From Siphonodentalium dalli (Eukaryota; Mollusca; Scaphopoda; Gadilida; Siphonodentaliidae): a stretch of DNA of 64,000 bases. Below the pieces are notes generated by a model. The model worked only from the letters and a program-made list of their open reading frames with translations, was not told the DNA's origin and searched no databases. The stretch is from assembly GCA_032622095.1 (NCBI GenBank), contig CP136061.1, positions 9,317,787 to 9,381,786 on the forward strand, read 5' to 3'. Both the position numbers and the translations under genes were made by a program. Shown here in pieces: positions 51,505 through 62,735 of the stretch (position 1 is the stretch's first letter; each line of letters starts with the position of its first letter).

Positions 51505-54373
51505 TACAGGAATGGAGCTTCCTGAAATTTTGCAAAAACCCAGTGCCAGTGAATTCTCTTATATATGTGAGTCTCCCATAAGCACCTCAAATATTGACCA
51601 TGTGATAATAAAATACTCTGACTTACCTTTCGTAGCTAACGTTCGCATAATTGATGATTCTGCACTCAATGTTTCGAATCACAGACCGGTGCAAGTTGAA
51701 CTTAACTGTGACGCGGGCACCATACCTGATTCCAATGGGTCGAGTGCGGATATCTCAAAATTGAAGTGGCGTTTGCTCGCACAAGATGAAAATTTAGTTA
51801 AACAGTACCAACATATATTAGCTTCCTTATTGCCACACAGTGAAACGCGTGTACACGATACAATCAATTTGGACTTGTATTACAATTCATTGGTAGCTTC
51901 TATGAAACAAGCAGCGCAACAATCGATTCCAACATGTAAATTCAAAAGTCACAAAAAACCATTTTGGAATGAAAATCTGAAAGAACTTCACAAAAAAATG
52001 TCCATTCTTAGAAATGATTGGATTAAAGAGGGTAGACCGCGTGGTCACGAACACAGCTCTTTCCAGCTGTATAAAGACTCAAAGAGACACTTTCGGAGCT
52101 TATATCGGTCCATCTCATCCGACTTTATGAGAGAACAACTGAACGAAATTGATCGCTGCGCTGAGATAGATAATGATCACTTCTTCAGATTACTAAACGC
52201 AAAAAGAGCAAATAACGGCACTCTGGGTGCCTCATATTTCGAACATGATGGCTCGATTATCCGAGATACAGATGACATATTAAGTGCCTGGTCTTCCTAT
52301 TACAAAACATTATACTCACCATTGAATAACTCATTGTTCGATGACAATCACTACTCGGTCGTTACCGACACAGTTAAAAGATTGAAAGATGATATAATTT
52401 CAAAGAGTCTAGATGATCATCTTACTTACCCTGTCAGTATAAGTGAACTGTCTTCTCTTATTCCCACTTTGAACAAGAACAAGTCACAGGGTTATGACTG
52501 TTTAGTTTATGAACACATTATATATGGTGGTGAAACTATTTTGAAATGTATTGCTTTTTTATTTTCATGTATGTTAAAATTCACTCATGTTCCAGATGAT
52601 GCAAAAAAAGGCATAATGATCTCACTTTTTAAGGGAGGAAACAAGTCAGCACATAGTTTCAACAATTATAGGGCTATCACCATATTGCCAGTAATGTATA
52701 AATTGTTTGAGAAACTTTTAAAATCCCGGTTGGAAACCAATGCCCCACATCTCACAAATATTCACCCACTTCAAAACGGGTTTCAGAAAAATTCAAATTG
52801 TCTAGCGACTTCTTTCCTCCTGAAAGAATGTATATCTTACACAGCTGAAAGAGGCAGCAAACTATTTGCTTGCTTCCTTGATGTACAAAAGGCCTTCGAT
52901 ACTGTCTGGATCGATGGCCTCTTGTACAAACTCCACCAGCGGGGCATAACTGGTTCCATGTGGCGCATACTGTGTTTATTAACAAATATTCAATGCTGTG
53001 TGAGGTATAAATGTAAATATTCTGAGTACTTCTTACTGAAACAAGGAGCCAGACAGGGAAGTATTCTCTCACCTCTGATGTACATGCTCTACGTTGACAC
53101 ACTCATTTCTGACTTAGCCAACTCAAACTACGGTTTAATGGTTTATTCAGTTTGTTGCGCTGCACCTACACAGGCTGATGATATGGTCTTACTCTCATTG
53201 TCAAAACGTGGGCTACAGAACCTTCTTAATATATGTTGCCAGTACAGTAGGAAATGGCGATTTCTCTATAACCCAAGCAAAACTGTCACAATAGTGTTTA
53301 ATGAACCAAAAGCTGAATTCGCGCGGTGCATTCAAAACAGGAAGATGTATCTTCTAGGTCAAGAAATTTCAGAAAAAACAGAAGCTACACACCTTGGTAT
53401 CCTCTTTGACAAATACAATTTCAATCACTCCCTTGTGGAAGCAATAAGAGAAAAACAAAGAGACACATATTTTATGCTCTCAAATTCGGGCCTATATGCT
53501 GGTGGAACAACCCCTGTCAGTTGCTGTAAGATATACAAATCTATCATCCTTCCCAGATCTCTTTATGGGTCTGAACTCTTGTGGCAATTAGGCAAGAGTG
53601 ATACAGACCGCCTGGAGAAAACACACCGATTTTGTTTAAAGAACTTTCAGGGATTGCCCACGCGAGCAAGAACTGTCATTGTAGAGGGCTCAGTCGGTAT
53701 ACCCTCCCTTGCCACACTTATTGACAAAAGAAAACTTTCTCTTATGGGATCCCTATGCAGAGGAGACCCCAAAAAATCTTCATCTGAGATATTTCTCTTA
53801 CGAATGCATGAATCCTTAACTAACACAATACGCCCCTCAAAATCATTTTTGAATGAGCTAATCATAATCTTATTAAGATATGGTTTACTTGATTTCATTA
53901 CGAACTTTGCTGATGATAATACCTTCCCAACTAAAGATAGTTGGAAGAATCTTGTAAATGTAGCCATTGATACAAAGTATAGTGAAATTTGGAAAACAAC
54001 AATTTCTGGTGATCCGTGGCTCTATATTTTCAGTCAAATTCAAAGTGAATTTTCGCTGTCATTTTTATGGCGCGTATGCCGTGCGCATCCTCAATTCAAA
54101 GACGACTTTCTTCAGGTGGGAAGAATAATATCACAAACAACATATGACCAAAAGGGAGTTTGTGATGCGTGTCTGCATCCGTATGCACACAAAGTACTGC
54201 ACATATTGTTCGATTGCCCATCAGGTTGCGAAATTCGAAATGTTATATGGTACAAGATAATTGATCACTTTGGGATCAATTTCTACATTATGCTGGACAA
54301 TCTGAACACACCAGATCTTGCGGCAATATTCTTAGGGCACATACCCGACATTGGGCAAATTATAGTAAACTAA
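51443..54373 (+). CDS. 5'-truncated LINE polyprotein with endonuclease remnant and RT
   Basis: An uninterrupted 976-codon frame (first ATG at 51473). The first ~47 codons come from the flanking MITE; LINE coding starts at about 51584. It opens with the very end of an apurinic-type endonuclease (VSNHRPV, the His-containing final motif), so most of that domain is missing. RT follows: NNYRAITILPVMYKLFEKLL, AFDTVWIDGLL, GARQGSILSPLMYMLYVD and a catalytic box QADDMVLLS in which the usual Tyr before Ala-Asp-Asp is Gln. A C-terminal region carries a Cys/His cluster (CDACLHPYAHKVLHILFDCP). The frame ends TAA at 54371. The open frame suggests a young insertion. RT is certain; a Jockey/I-like clade is my guess. 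Confidence 0.88.
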   Translation: MRHSSLRLYTMNLYSGYALVLTGMELPEILQKPSASEFSYICESPISTSNIDHVIIKYSDLPFVANVRIIDDSALNVSNHRPVQVELNCDAGTIPDSNGSSADISKLKWRLLAQDENLVKQYQHILASLLPHSETRVHDTINLDLYYNSLVASMKQAAQQSIPTCKFKSHKKPFWNENLKELHKKMSILRNDWIKEGRPRGHEHSSFQLYKDSKRHFRSLYRSISSDFMREQLNEIDRCAEIDNDHFFRLLNAKRANNGTLGASYFEHDGSIIRDTDDILSAWSSYYKTLYSPLNNSLFDDNHYSVVTDTVKRLKDDIISKSLDDHLTYPVSISELSSLIPTLNKNKSQGYDCLVYEHIIYGGETILKCIAFLFSCMLKFTHVPDDAKKGIMISLFKGGNKSAHSFNNYRAITILPVMYKLFEKLLKSRLETNAPHLTNIHPLQNGFQKNSNCLATSFLLKECISYTAERGSKLFACFLDVQKAFDTVWIDGLLYKLHQRGITGSMWRILCLLTNIQCCVRYKCKYSEYFLLKQGARQGSILSPLMYMLYVDTLISDLANSNYGLMVYSVCCAAPTQADDMVLLSLSKRGLQNLLNICCQYSRKWRFLYNPSKTVTIVFNEPKAEFARCIQNRKMYLLGQEISEKTEATHLGILFDKYNFNHSLVEAIREKQRDTYFMLSNSGLYAGGTTPVSCCKIYKSIILPRSLYGSELLWQLGKSDTDRLEKTHRFCLKNFQGLPTRARTVIVEGSVGIPSLATLIDKRKLSLMGSLCRGDPKKSSSEIFLLRMHESLTNTIRPSKSFLNELIIILLRYGLLDFITNFADDNTFPTKDSWKNLVNVAIDTKYSEIWKTTISGDPWLYIFSQIQSEFSLSFLWRVCRAHPQFKDDFLQVGRIISQTTYDQKGVCDACLHPYAHKVLHILFDCPSGCEIRNVIWYKIIDHFGINFYIMLDNLNTPDLAAIFLGHIPDIGQIIVN
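51505..51583 (+). mobile_element. Left part of a 23057-family MITE, split by the LINE
   Basis: ATGGAGCTTCCTGAAATTTT, then GAATTCTCTTATATATGTGA and GTCTCCCATA match 23075-23143. The match stops at 51583. The other flank, GCGAGACTCCCATCATAAAA with GGGTTAA, resumes at about 55230 after the LINE. Confidence 0.7.
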
Positions 54374-55222
54374 CGCAATAATTTTTGGCTAACAGAGGGA
54401 CATCACGGTGCTGAAAACGATTAATCATTACGTACTGTTGACTGGACGCTCTGGTCGCCACCATGTTGTGGTAAATAGAGGGGGTGGACCGATGGTATGT
54501 AGCGAGTATTTAAAAAAAATAAAAAATATTGCAATGCTGATATCCCGCGAACAGAGTCGGGACAATTCCAAAATGATAACGCTCATCGCGTTACTTGAAC
54601 GTCTTTCACTTTCTCTTGCATCCTATAATTCATATACTCGCTGCAAGCTATTGGTCCATAAATGGCCTCTATATTGACTTATTGATTTTTTGTTGTTGAA
54701 TGAATGTGCGAGGGTACTGTTGTGTCACCGTGTACTTGAGTATGTGCATATGTATGGATATGTGTAACGAGTATATGTGGGTATGGGTGACTGTGCGTAT
54801 GCACGTATACATACGTGAGTCTGTGTGGCTGTATATCAGGACCCAGGAAAGTAGGTATGTAATAGGCTTGTATGTATGGATGTATGGATTGATGCACTTG
54901 TAAGTATATATGTACGACAGGTGTACTTGTGCGTTCCGTTGCGTGTGTTCGTCAGTATGTAAGGGGTTAATGTTGCTACGTGCATGAATGGATGCATACA
55001 TGTTGCAAATATGTAAGTATGTAATACGTGCATGATGGCCCGAATGTGTGCACTTAGGTCTATGTAAATATGTTATTAACATGAAGGGTAGTCTTTGTTG
55101 TTGATCAAACTTGTCTTTCTGTCGTATTGTTTTTTGTTCTTGAGTTCTTTGTAAAAAAAACTAATATGTATGTTTATCCACTCTTCGTTATCGGAGGATT
55201 AAAGATATATATATATATATTT
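51584..55222 (+). mobile_element. LINE insertion (about 3.6 kb) into a MITE
   Basis: The left edge is where MITE sequence (GAGTCTCCCATA) gives way to coding sequence. The right edge is a TTAAAGATATATATATATAT tail at 55199-55220, after which MITE-like GCGAGACTCCCATCA follows. GAG(T/A)CTCCCAT at both edges could be a target duplication or simply part of the MITE. The 3' UTR (54374-55198) includes a GTATGTATG-rich stretch. Confidence 0.65.
54374..55198 (+). other. LINE 3' untranslated region with TATGTATG-rich stretch
   Basis: After the stop, codons still resemble a LINE tail for about 100 bp. From 54710 to 55075 the sequence is a degenerate ATGTGTATG/GTATGTATG run that produces artefactual frames on both strands. 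Confidence 0.5.
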
Positions 55223-56015
55223 AATGCTTCACCAGCGAGACTCCCATCATAAAAGGGTTAAATCAACTTGTCATATCAGTCTCTTCCTTGGGGTTCTTAT
55301 TTTGCGCTCCGCATGTATATTAATGTAGAGATTCTTGTTTCGCCTGTCCGCTGGGGGGGTTTATTTATAGAAATGGGAATTTTTGGGACAGATTTAAAAG
55401 TCGAACTGCGACCCGGAGGCCGAGTCCGGTAAAAGGTGTAGTTGGGAATTTCAATTTTGTTTATTGTCCTTTACATTATTATGTCAATAATGCTGATTTT
55501 TGGTTTGTAAAAAGGTGTGTCAATTACAAATAAAAGAAATGAAAAAGATAATTTGTAAGTCTTATGTTTCAACTTTTATAGACATTTTTCGTTCGCAAGC
55601 CCACTAGGGGTTGTGGTCGCAGATGGCCGAGTCCGCCGCCGGTTTGTTAATTAGGTGCTGGTTGTTATTATTATGTTAATGGAATTCTGAGTTGGTCATT
55701 CGCGAAACCAATATATTTTATATTCTATAATTACAATCATGGGTATAAAATATATGATCTTGAGCGCGTTACCATTTCTGACATTGGGTTCTTATCAAAC
55801 ATGTTTCTTTATTTGTATCTTTTGCTTTCCTGTTTACTTAGGCCAATAAAAAAAAACCTCTTTGTTTCCGATAACCCTGTCTGGCTGAGATTTTATTGAC
55901 TGCCTCAATTTGTTTTTCAATTGTCTTCAGAAGTCTAGACTATTGTTACCTGTTAGAGTGTCAATGTGAATATTTATCATATTTCCCAATCCCGAAAGCC
56001 AATAATAAGTTGGTT
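55223..56015. other. MITE remnant, then no recognisable feature
   Basis: 55230-55260 is the right flank of the split MITE. The rest is AT-rich with no supported gene. A GGGGGGG run lies at about 55352. Confidence 0.35.
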
Positions 56016-56592
56016 ATTATCCCCAGCCAAATTGAAAATTCGCGGGGGATATAGGAATGGGTTCCGTCTGTCTGTCCGGCCGTCCCGAATTTGTAAGAGT
56101 CATAACTTAAACAAATGACGACAGATTTCAAAGATTTGTGGTATATGAGTTCACCTGACCATTACCTAGATTGAGTTCATAAGCCAGGTCCAGCCGGTTA
56201 TTTTTACCGGAGTTATTGGACTTTGTTCATTATTTTTGTCGAATAGCAAATAGACGACGTCACAGGGCTCATTTCCACAAATGTCAACATATTTCAAAGA
56301 TTTTTGGTATATGAGTTCACATGACCAGTATCTAGAACGAGTTCGCAAACCAGGTCTGGCCGGATATTTTCAGCAGAGTTATTGGACTTTGTTTATTATT
56401 TTTGATGCAAATGGACGATGTCACATGGCTAATTTCCACAAATGTCAGTCCTAAAATAAGTTAGCAAGCCAGTCTTTTTGACAAAATCCCACCTCTTGTT
56501 TAGCATTAAATGAGAACGCAAACATTATTGGGAATACACTTCCCCAACTGCACAATTTGGCGGGGGATACCGTTGTCTGCGACTGCTTGTTA
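56016..56592 (+). mobile_element. Pearl-like element with CCCC...GGGG stem-loop
   Basis: Begins TTATTATCCCCAGCCAAATT followed by GAAAATTCGCGGGGGATATA (AATT/AATT and CCCC/GGGG stems), then GTCTGTCTGTCCGGCCGTCC. Two monomers of about 175 bp (AGATTTTTGGTATATGAGTT, TATTGGACTTTGTT) end at CACCTCTTGTTTAG. A further stretch closes GGCGGGGGATACCG, then CTGCTTGTT. Confidence 0.7.
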
Positions 56593-56654
56593 AGCTCAGC
56601 ATTGGTGGAGATCTTTCTGCAGAATGAATGAATTCAAGAGACAACATGTTTATA

Positions 56655-57360
56655 TGTGTACCCATACCATAGTATGATACACATAATGTCGACGTCCGGA
56701 TTGACCACTCGTCGTTAGTCCATCCGTCGTCTGTCTGTCTGTAGACACTTTACGCATGGTGCGATAACTCGAACATTTTCTAACTGATCAGAACCAAATT
56801 TTGTATATGAGTTTCTCAATTAAAAATGCAGATCGAGTTCGAATATGGGTTTGATCCGAGTTTTTTTTTTTACGGAGTTATGGCCCTTTTTCGACTTAGA
56901 ATTCATGGGAAAAAATTATCTGATGAGAACCAAATTTAGTATATGAGTTTCTCTACCTAAAATACAGTTCGAGTTTGAATATGGGTTTGATCAGATTATT
57001 TTTAATGGAGTTATGGCCCTTTGATATAGAATTTATGCATGCTTCGATAAATCAACCAGTTTTCATCTCGACTCAAAATACAGATCAAGTTTGAATATGG
57101 GTTAGATCTTGTTTTTTATATCAGAGTTATGGCCCTTTTTAACTAAGAATTGAACAGATTCGATATTTTTATGCTTATCATATATAACCATAGCAGCTTA
57201 GAATTAATTACCTGTGATATCGGTTAGCTCTGAGAGAGACCAAAGTAAACCTGTATTATTGGGAATTAGAGTTATTTTTAGCCATATCTTCAGCACACAG
57301 TGAAAAGTGTAATTGGAGAGAGAGCCATCTGTTGTTTATTGTATTTCCATATAGCTATCT
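56655..57360 (+). mobile_element. Pearl-like element starting TGTGTACCCATACCATAGTA
   Basis: The start contains the palindrome TGTGTACCCATACCATAGTA / TGATACACATA, then GTCCATCCGTCGTCTGTCTG. Three to four ~145-bp monomers follow (CAAATTTTGTATATGAGTTT, GAGTTCGAATATGGGTTTGA, GGAGTTATGGCCCTTTT). It ends near GAGAGCCATCTGTTGTTTAT. Confidence 0.65.
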
Positions 57361-57796
57361 GGTTTAGCATATCAATGCAGTGTTCAAGTGACATACCTGG
57401 TACAGTCACCTAATTTTAAAGAGTTAAAATTGTTAACCCTGGTCATCAATTTTATGCTTTTGTATATTTTTCATGTAATCATTCTCCTATTATATCCCTT
57501 TCACTTGTATGGATTTTTGTGGTTAAAATGAACCCTTCTCAACAGCCTGATACTTAGTAGATAGAAATACCTTTCATCTGATATATCTCATTTTATTGAG
57601 ATGTATGTAAATTTTTGTATGTGAGTTTCTCAGCCCAAAATACAGATAGAGTTCGAATTTGGGTTTGATCCATTTTTTTTATTTTAAATGGAGTTATGGC
57701 TTATGGATTTTCGCGTCCGAACTGAAAATAGCTGATCTATCGCCAAGGTATGGGTTAAACATATGCTGATCGTGATCGGCCTCTCGTTAATTTTTT
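57361..57796. other. Diverged monomer and spacer
   Basis: 57610-57710 is another GTGAGTTTCTCAGCCCAAAA monomer. 57733-57785 (GCCAAGGTATGGGTTAAACA) repeats 18448-18490 and 58555-58590. No gene. Confidence 0.45.
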
Positions 57797-58135
57797 ATGT
57801 GTACCCATACCATAATATGATACACATAGTGTCAATGTCTGGATCGACCACTCATCGTTCGTCCGTCCATCCATCTGTCTGTCTGTCCGTAGACACTTTA
57901 TGCATAATGCGATAACTCAAACATTTCTATCCAATCAGAAGCAAATTTTGTATATGAGTTTCTCAGCCCAAAATACAAATTCAGTTCAAATATGAGTTTG
58001 ATCCAAGTTTGTTTTTATGGAGTTATGGCCCTTTTTCGAAAAATATTCAATCTTATGACTATATCATTTTCTGATGTCTCGTATGCCAATGTGCAGATAA
58101 AGAATGCAATGGTATCTAAATTAAAAAAAATATGT
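57797..58135 (+). mobile_element. Second TGTGTACCCATACCATAATA element, truncated
   Basis: Repeats the 56655 start (TATGTGTACCCATACCATAA, GTCCGTCCATCCATCTGTCT) and one and a half monomers, then stops without the closing motif. Confidence 0.65.
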
Positions 58136-59209
58136 TAACAATACACATGACACTATTACTAACAGTTACTGTAGACTACAAAATCTGAGTATATCACTCT
58201 ACAGATGATATGAGGTTATTATAATTGATATTAATGGGTCAGCAGTGAGGTGACTTATCTTGATGACTGTGTTGTTGGTAGAATTTGAAACAGTATCATT
58301 GTAAACTTAAATTGGACTCTATTAACCCTAGTAATCCATGTTCGTGTCACCTTTTCACATTTAATCCAAGGCTGCGCTTGTGTAGCATTAGAGAACCTGC
58401 GCAGTACATTCTATAATATATGCGAATCTCCCTATTTGACTCATAAATTCCAATAATTTGTTTTGTTATGTACATTTGTCTGTAAAGGTACATAACAGTA
58501 TACTCTATAATTCAACATCGAAATTATAATTTATGATTCTGATCATAGTAATCGGCAAGGGATGGGTTAAACATCTGCTGATCATGATCGGCTTGGCACA
58601 TTGTTAATACTCATGGATCTACCACATTCCATAGGACTGTGACTGCACTATTATATGGCTTACGGAAGAAAGGTTTTAAAAAAATAATCACTTCCTGCCT
58701 GTCTGGAAAATTATCCCAATTTTATCGGAAACAGAGAAGTTTTGTTTTAGCCTTATCCGTTGTATATATGTACACTTTGCTTTCCTGTTCAACTTATCTG
58801 TTATGTATTTGTGAACTTTTATTTCCTGTTTTACTTACCGGTTATAGCTTTCTGTTTTGACCAGACCAAATTTTATTTGATGATTGATTGGAATGATAAC
58901 CTTTTTCTGCAATTTTTGAAATGTAAATGTTGTGTAACCTTTGCACAACTTTTGCAAGTCTTTCGTCACTTTAGCAAGTAGTTGAAATTGAATTATATAA
59001 AGCAATAATAGAATTGGAAATTAGATGAAAGATAATTTGAATTCAGATTGCTAGTCATAAATAAAATTTGTCTGGTGTTTTGCATTTTGCACCTTATTTG
59101 TTCCTTGTGTATGAGTCCTTATGCATGTCCTTTCTATAATTTACATCGTTATGCATTAAGAAGTGTTCAGACGAATCTGTTGCATGCGTTGCATTGAAAT
59201 CGGAATCCG
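58136..59209. other. No gene recognised
   Basis: 58390-58435 (GAGAACCTGCGCAGTACATT, ATATATGCGAATCTCCCTAT) is a scrap of the 23057 MITE. The + frames at 58639-58981 overlap one another, are rich in Phe, Leu and Cys and match no family I recognise. Confidence 0.35.
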
Positions 59210-59282
59210 CTAAAGATGGATTATCTCTTTAAATAAAATTGTTTAGATAGTTTCCTGGGTATGAAATGATATGTATGAGTTA

Positions 59283-59675
59283 AAATCCATGCCCCGGAAA
59301 CGCTTCTATCAATTAATATTGATTTTATTTCGAACATTTTATTATAAAATGAGATGATTAAGTGAGACAATTTATTGTTCTATTTTTAGAACAGACAACA
59401 GACAGGCGATACCATATAGCGATAGAAATCATTAGGAAATGCACATAGCTATGCTCCGAATGTCAAATGTCCCAGACTGATTGTTTTTGTATTGTTTTAT
59501 TACATAATTATAAGCGATAACATAGTTATAAGCGATAATGAGTCTAATTAACATTTATTTGTCTCTGTTAACAGTAACTACTATTGTTCATTAGCTAAAC
59601 AACCACACATTTTAGACCCGCAATATTTGAAATATAGTCAATATTAATTGATAGAAACATTTCTGGACAGGAGTC
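59283..59675. mobile_element. MITE with TTCTATCAATTAATATT inverted ends
   Basis: CCGGAAACGCTTCTATCAAT followed by TAATATTGATTTTAT at the left is matched inverted at the right (TCAATATTAATTGATAGAAA, CATTTCTGGACAGG). The interior (about 320 bp) is AT-rich without an ORF. One end of a related copy lies at 29610-29660. Confidence 0.65.
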
Positions 59676-59696
59676 TTCGATTCATATCTAACATGG

Positions 59697-60247
59697 TATA
59701 CCCCGGTAACTATATAACACATGTTTACAAAGAGATAGACCATCTTTATACCCCGGTAACTATTTAATACATGTTTACAAAGAGATAGACCATCTGTATA
59801 CCCCAGTAACTATATAACACATGTTTACAAAGAGATAGACCATCTTTATACCCCGGTAACTATATAACACATGTTTACAAAGAGATAGACCATCTTTATA
59901 CCCCGGTAACTATATAACACATGTTTACAAAGAGATAGACCATCTTTATACCTCGGTAACTATATAATACATGTTTACAAAGAGATAGACCATCTTTATA
60001 CCTCGGTAACTATATAACACATGTTTACAAAGAGATAGACCATCTTTATACCTCGGTAACTATATAACACATGTTTACAAAGAGATAGACCATCTGTATA
60101 CCTCGGTAACTATATAACACATGTTTACAAAGAGATAGACCATCTTTATACCCCGGTAACTATATAACACATGTTTACAAAGAGATAGACCATCTTTATA
60201 CCTCGGTAACTATATAACTCATGTTTACAAAGAGATAGACCATCTTT
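59697..60247 (+). repeat. 50-bp minisatellite, 11 copies
   Basis: The unit TATACCCCGGTAACTATATA + ACACATGTTTACAAAGAGAT + AGACCATCTT repeats at exactly 50-bp spacing from 59697 to 60247. Copies differ at a few positions, chiefly CCCCGG against CCTCGG. There are no spacers, so it is not a CRISPR-type array. The first copy follows 22 bp after the MITE end. Confidence 0.95.
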
Positions 60248-60528
60248 AATACACTCAATAGAGAGATTCTATTTCCGATGCCTCAATGTACACGTTATAT
60301 ATATTAAAGTTAACCCTTCCAGACTGGAGCATCCTGAAATTTTGCAAAAAACCCTGGTAGCTTGTTGCCATTCATTAGAAAGCTCTCAGTAAATCCTGAA
60401 AAGTTATCCATAATTCTGCTGTGGTTAAGGAGTTGATTATTTAGGGTATTACCGTAGATCATGTCATGAATCTCTACTCTATGGCCATCGATAGCATTTT
60501 CTACCGGTACAAAAACTTGGATCTTTTT
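60248..60528. repeat. Fused scraps of the 23057 and 649 MITE families
   Basis: 60313-60352 (TTAACCCTTCCAGACTGGAG, CTGAAATTTTGC) is the start of a 23057-family copy. 60357-60455 (GTTGCCATTCATTAGAAAGC, TCCTGAAAAGTTATCCATAA, TTCTGCTGTGGTTAAGGAG) is half of the 649 palindrome. Confidence 0.6.
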
Positions 60529-60796
60529 AGCTCACCTGAGATGAAGTCTCGGAGCTACATATCACTCCATGTCTGTCCGTCCATCAGTCCATCCATCCAA
60601 CGGTGCGTCTACCCGTCCATCATGAATCATCTCCTTCTCCAGAACCATGAGACCGAATGGGTTCATATTTGGTGTGGATGTTCCCTATGTGAATCACATT
60701 CAGATTTGTTCAAATGAGGTCACCAGGTCAAATCGTTGTGAATAACTCTTTAAAAAAAAACTTTTTTGATTGAACTTCTTGCTCAAGTTAACAAAA
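60529..60796 (+). repeat. AGCTCACCTGAG repeat, first monomer
   Basis: AGCTCACCTGAGATGAAGTC, CTGTCCGTCCATCAGTCC, then GTTCATATTTGGTGTGGATG and CAGATTTGTTCAAATGAGGT. It is interrupted by (AAT)n and the LINE scrap, then resumes in kind at about 61330. Confidence 0.65.
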
Positions 60797-61320
60797 TAAT
60801 AATAATAATAATAATAACATGCAGGGTATTAACAACAAGCCAGTTGCTGATATTCCCTCTCCACTCTTCTGCATGTTATTATATTGGTTAAGATATGCAC
60901 TGGACTCCTTTGGCCTGGGATACAGAGGCAAAAGTATTGACGGTGATCACCGAATTGGTCATATCCAAAACATGGACGACCTTAAACTGCATGATGATTC
61001 AGATGAGACATTAACTGAGCAGTTAGACCTTGCAAAAGAATTCAGTGATGACATTAGAATGAAATTAGGATATGACAAATGCTCAAAGTTGACAATGAAG
61101 GCTGGCGAAATAATATCAACAAATGATTTAAAGCTGAAAGACTGTGGAGAAATAAAAGAATTGGATATTTATTAATATCTAGGTGTAAACAAATGTGATG
61201 GCATAAGACATGCAGACATAGGATAGTGAATGAATACACCAGGCACGTGAGACAAGTATTACGTTCAGAACTAATTGCACGAAATAAATTAACTGCGATT
61301 ACGATTGTGTGAGTTCCTGT
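60797..61320 (+). pseudogene. LINE reverse-transcriptase fragment with MDD box
   Basis: After an (AAT)7-type microsatellite (60797-60818), a 118-codon frame (60819-61175) reads as RT palm: SPLFCMLLYWLRYALDSFGL (the SPLLF-type block), then HIQNMDDLKLHDDSD, where NMDD stands in the catalytic position usually written YxDD, and a thumb-like KLGYDKCSKLTMKAG. Coding similarity continues past a stop (YLGVNKCDGIRHAD, and RRVRQVLRSEL in another frame) to about 61310. The xMDDLKL box is typical of R2/NeSL-like site-specific LINEs, which is a tentative placement. Both ends are missing and stops are present, so this is a dead scrap. Confidence 0.7.
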
Positions 61321-61965
61321 CATTTCATTTATCTATGGTATCATTGACTGGTGTCCTTCTGTCCGTCAATCTGTCAGGGTGTCCTTCTGTCCGTCCATTT
61401 GTCAGGGTGTCCTTCTGTACATCCATCAACAACAGATCCAAAAAAACGATTTGAGTTCTTACCTGGTGTTGATGTTCACTAGGTGACTCATATTCAGATT
61501 GTTCAAATGAAGTCACCAGGTCAAATAGGCATGAAGCTTAAAAGGTCATAACTCTTTCCCTCCATAGTAATTCTCAAAACGACTTCTGCTCAGGAACCAT
61601 CAGGCCTATTTAGCCTATTTGGTATGGAAGTTTCTGTGTGACTGAGATTCTGATTTGTTCCAATGGGCTCACTGGGTCAAGACAGGGACTTTTCACTTCC
61701 ATAGTAATTCTTAAAACATCTTCTTCAAAACCGAATGGAGTCATATTTGGTGGGGATATTAGATAGGTGACTGTGATTAAAAGATTTGTTCAAGTTGGGT
61801 CACTGGGTCAATTATGGACAGAGCCATGGACATAAATCTTTCCTGCCATAGTAATTCTTAAAACAACTTCTCGAGATCCAATAGGCTGATTTAGCTTACA
61901 TTTTTGTATGGACATTGCTTGTGTGACTGGGATTCAAATTTCTTCAAGTTGGGTCACCGGGTCAG
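61321..61965 (+). repeat. CTTCTGTCCGTC run and four ~155-bp monomers
   Basis: GGTGTCCTTCTGTCCGTC occurs three times at about 61350-61420. Monomers follow with GGTGACTCATATTCAGATT, CCATAGTAATTCTTAAAAC, CATCAGGCCTATTTAGCC and GGGTCACTGGGTCA. This is the same family as 5150, 18496 and 46321. Confidence 0.65.
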
Positions 61966-62735
61966 TTATGATCATAAGAGGTTTAGGAAATATAATTTTG
62001 AACATTTAACCATTTTGATTAGCAAAAAAAACATTATTTTAAATTATACTTTTTAATGTTATTACTTGTTAGTACTTGTTTTAAGTGATTTTCACAATAA
62101 TCCCAGTCTTCTCAGTTTTTGCAGTGATAGTGAGGTGAGTGACTCCAGTCATTGACTGTCTATATGTTGACATGTTCTGGCAGTAGAGGGAACAGTGTAA
62201 CATTGAACAAACAAGGCAGGGAATATATTTTCTTTATTTGTCCCAGCTCAAGATTGCACATTTTTTTGTGAGCTGATATCGCAATAAACATTTTAATTAC
62301 CAGGGATAAATTCTGTGACTGTAAACGACGCAAGGCAAAATTTCTCACGATGCTGCTTAAATCGTTCAATTTCGTTCAGTGAAGTACATTATTAAGGAAC
62401 ATGTTATAACTAAGAATTATAACCTGCACTGTTTTTAACATCAAAAAGTGTCCACGTGTTGTACCGGTGGAATGTGATCTGTACATGTGTAGCTAAACTA
62501 GAGATTCTTGGCATGATCTTGATATGACCAAGCCTCAATAACTTTTATATGGAGCGAGCAAATGGCAAAAGTGGTCGGGTATGTCTGAACTAGTTATTGT
62601 ATCCAGTTGATGGAAGGTAAATATATGTAATTTATGAAAAGATTGGTGGTAGCTATGTATGGTAAGACTATTTATGAAGGTACCCTACTGAAAACTTAGC
62701 CTATTTTCAACGGTTGATGAGCAATATACAATTTA
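61966..62735. other. No gene recognised
   Basis: 62095-62160 (CCCAGTCTTCTCAGTTTTTG, GTCATTGACTGTC) is a scrap of the 8.4-kb repeat unit. The rest is AT-rich without supported features. Confidence 0.35.

Noticed and set aside
54669-55082. 137-codon minus-strand frame rich in His, Thr and Tyr
   Set aside because: Produced by the GTATGTATG-type simple repeat in the LINE 3' UTR.
58639-58981. Two overlapping Phe/Leu/Cys-rich + frames as membrane peptides
   Set aside because: They overlap in different phases in AT-rich DNA, the expected product of T-rich sequence.
59697-60247. CRISPR-like array
   Set aside because: The 50-bp units are contiguous without spacers and the sequence is eukaryotic; it is a minisatellite.
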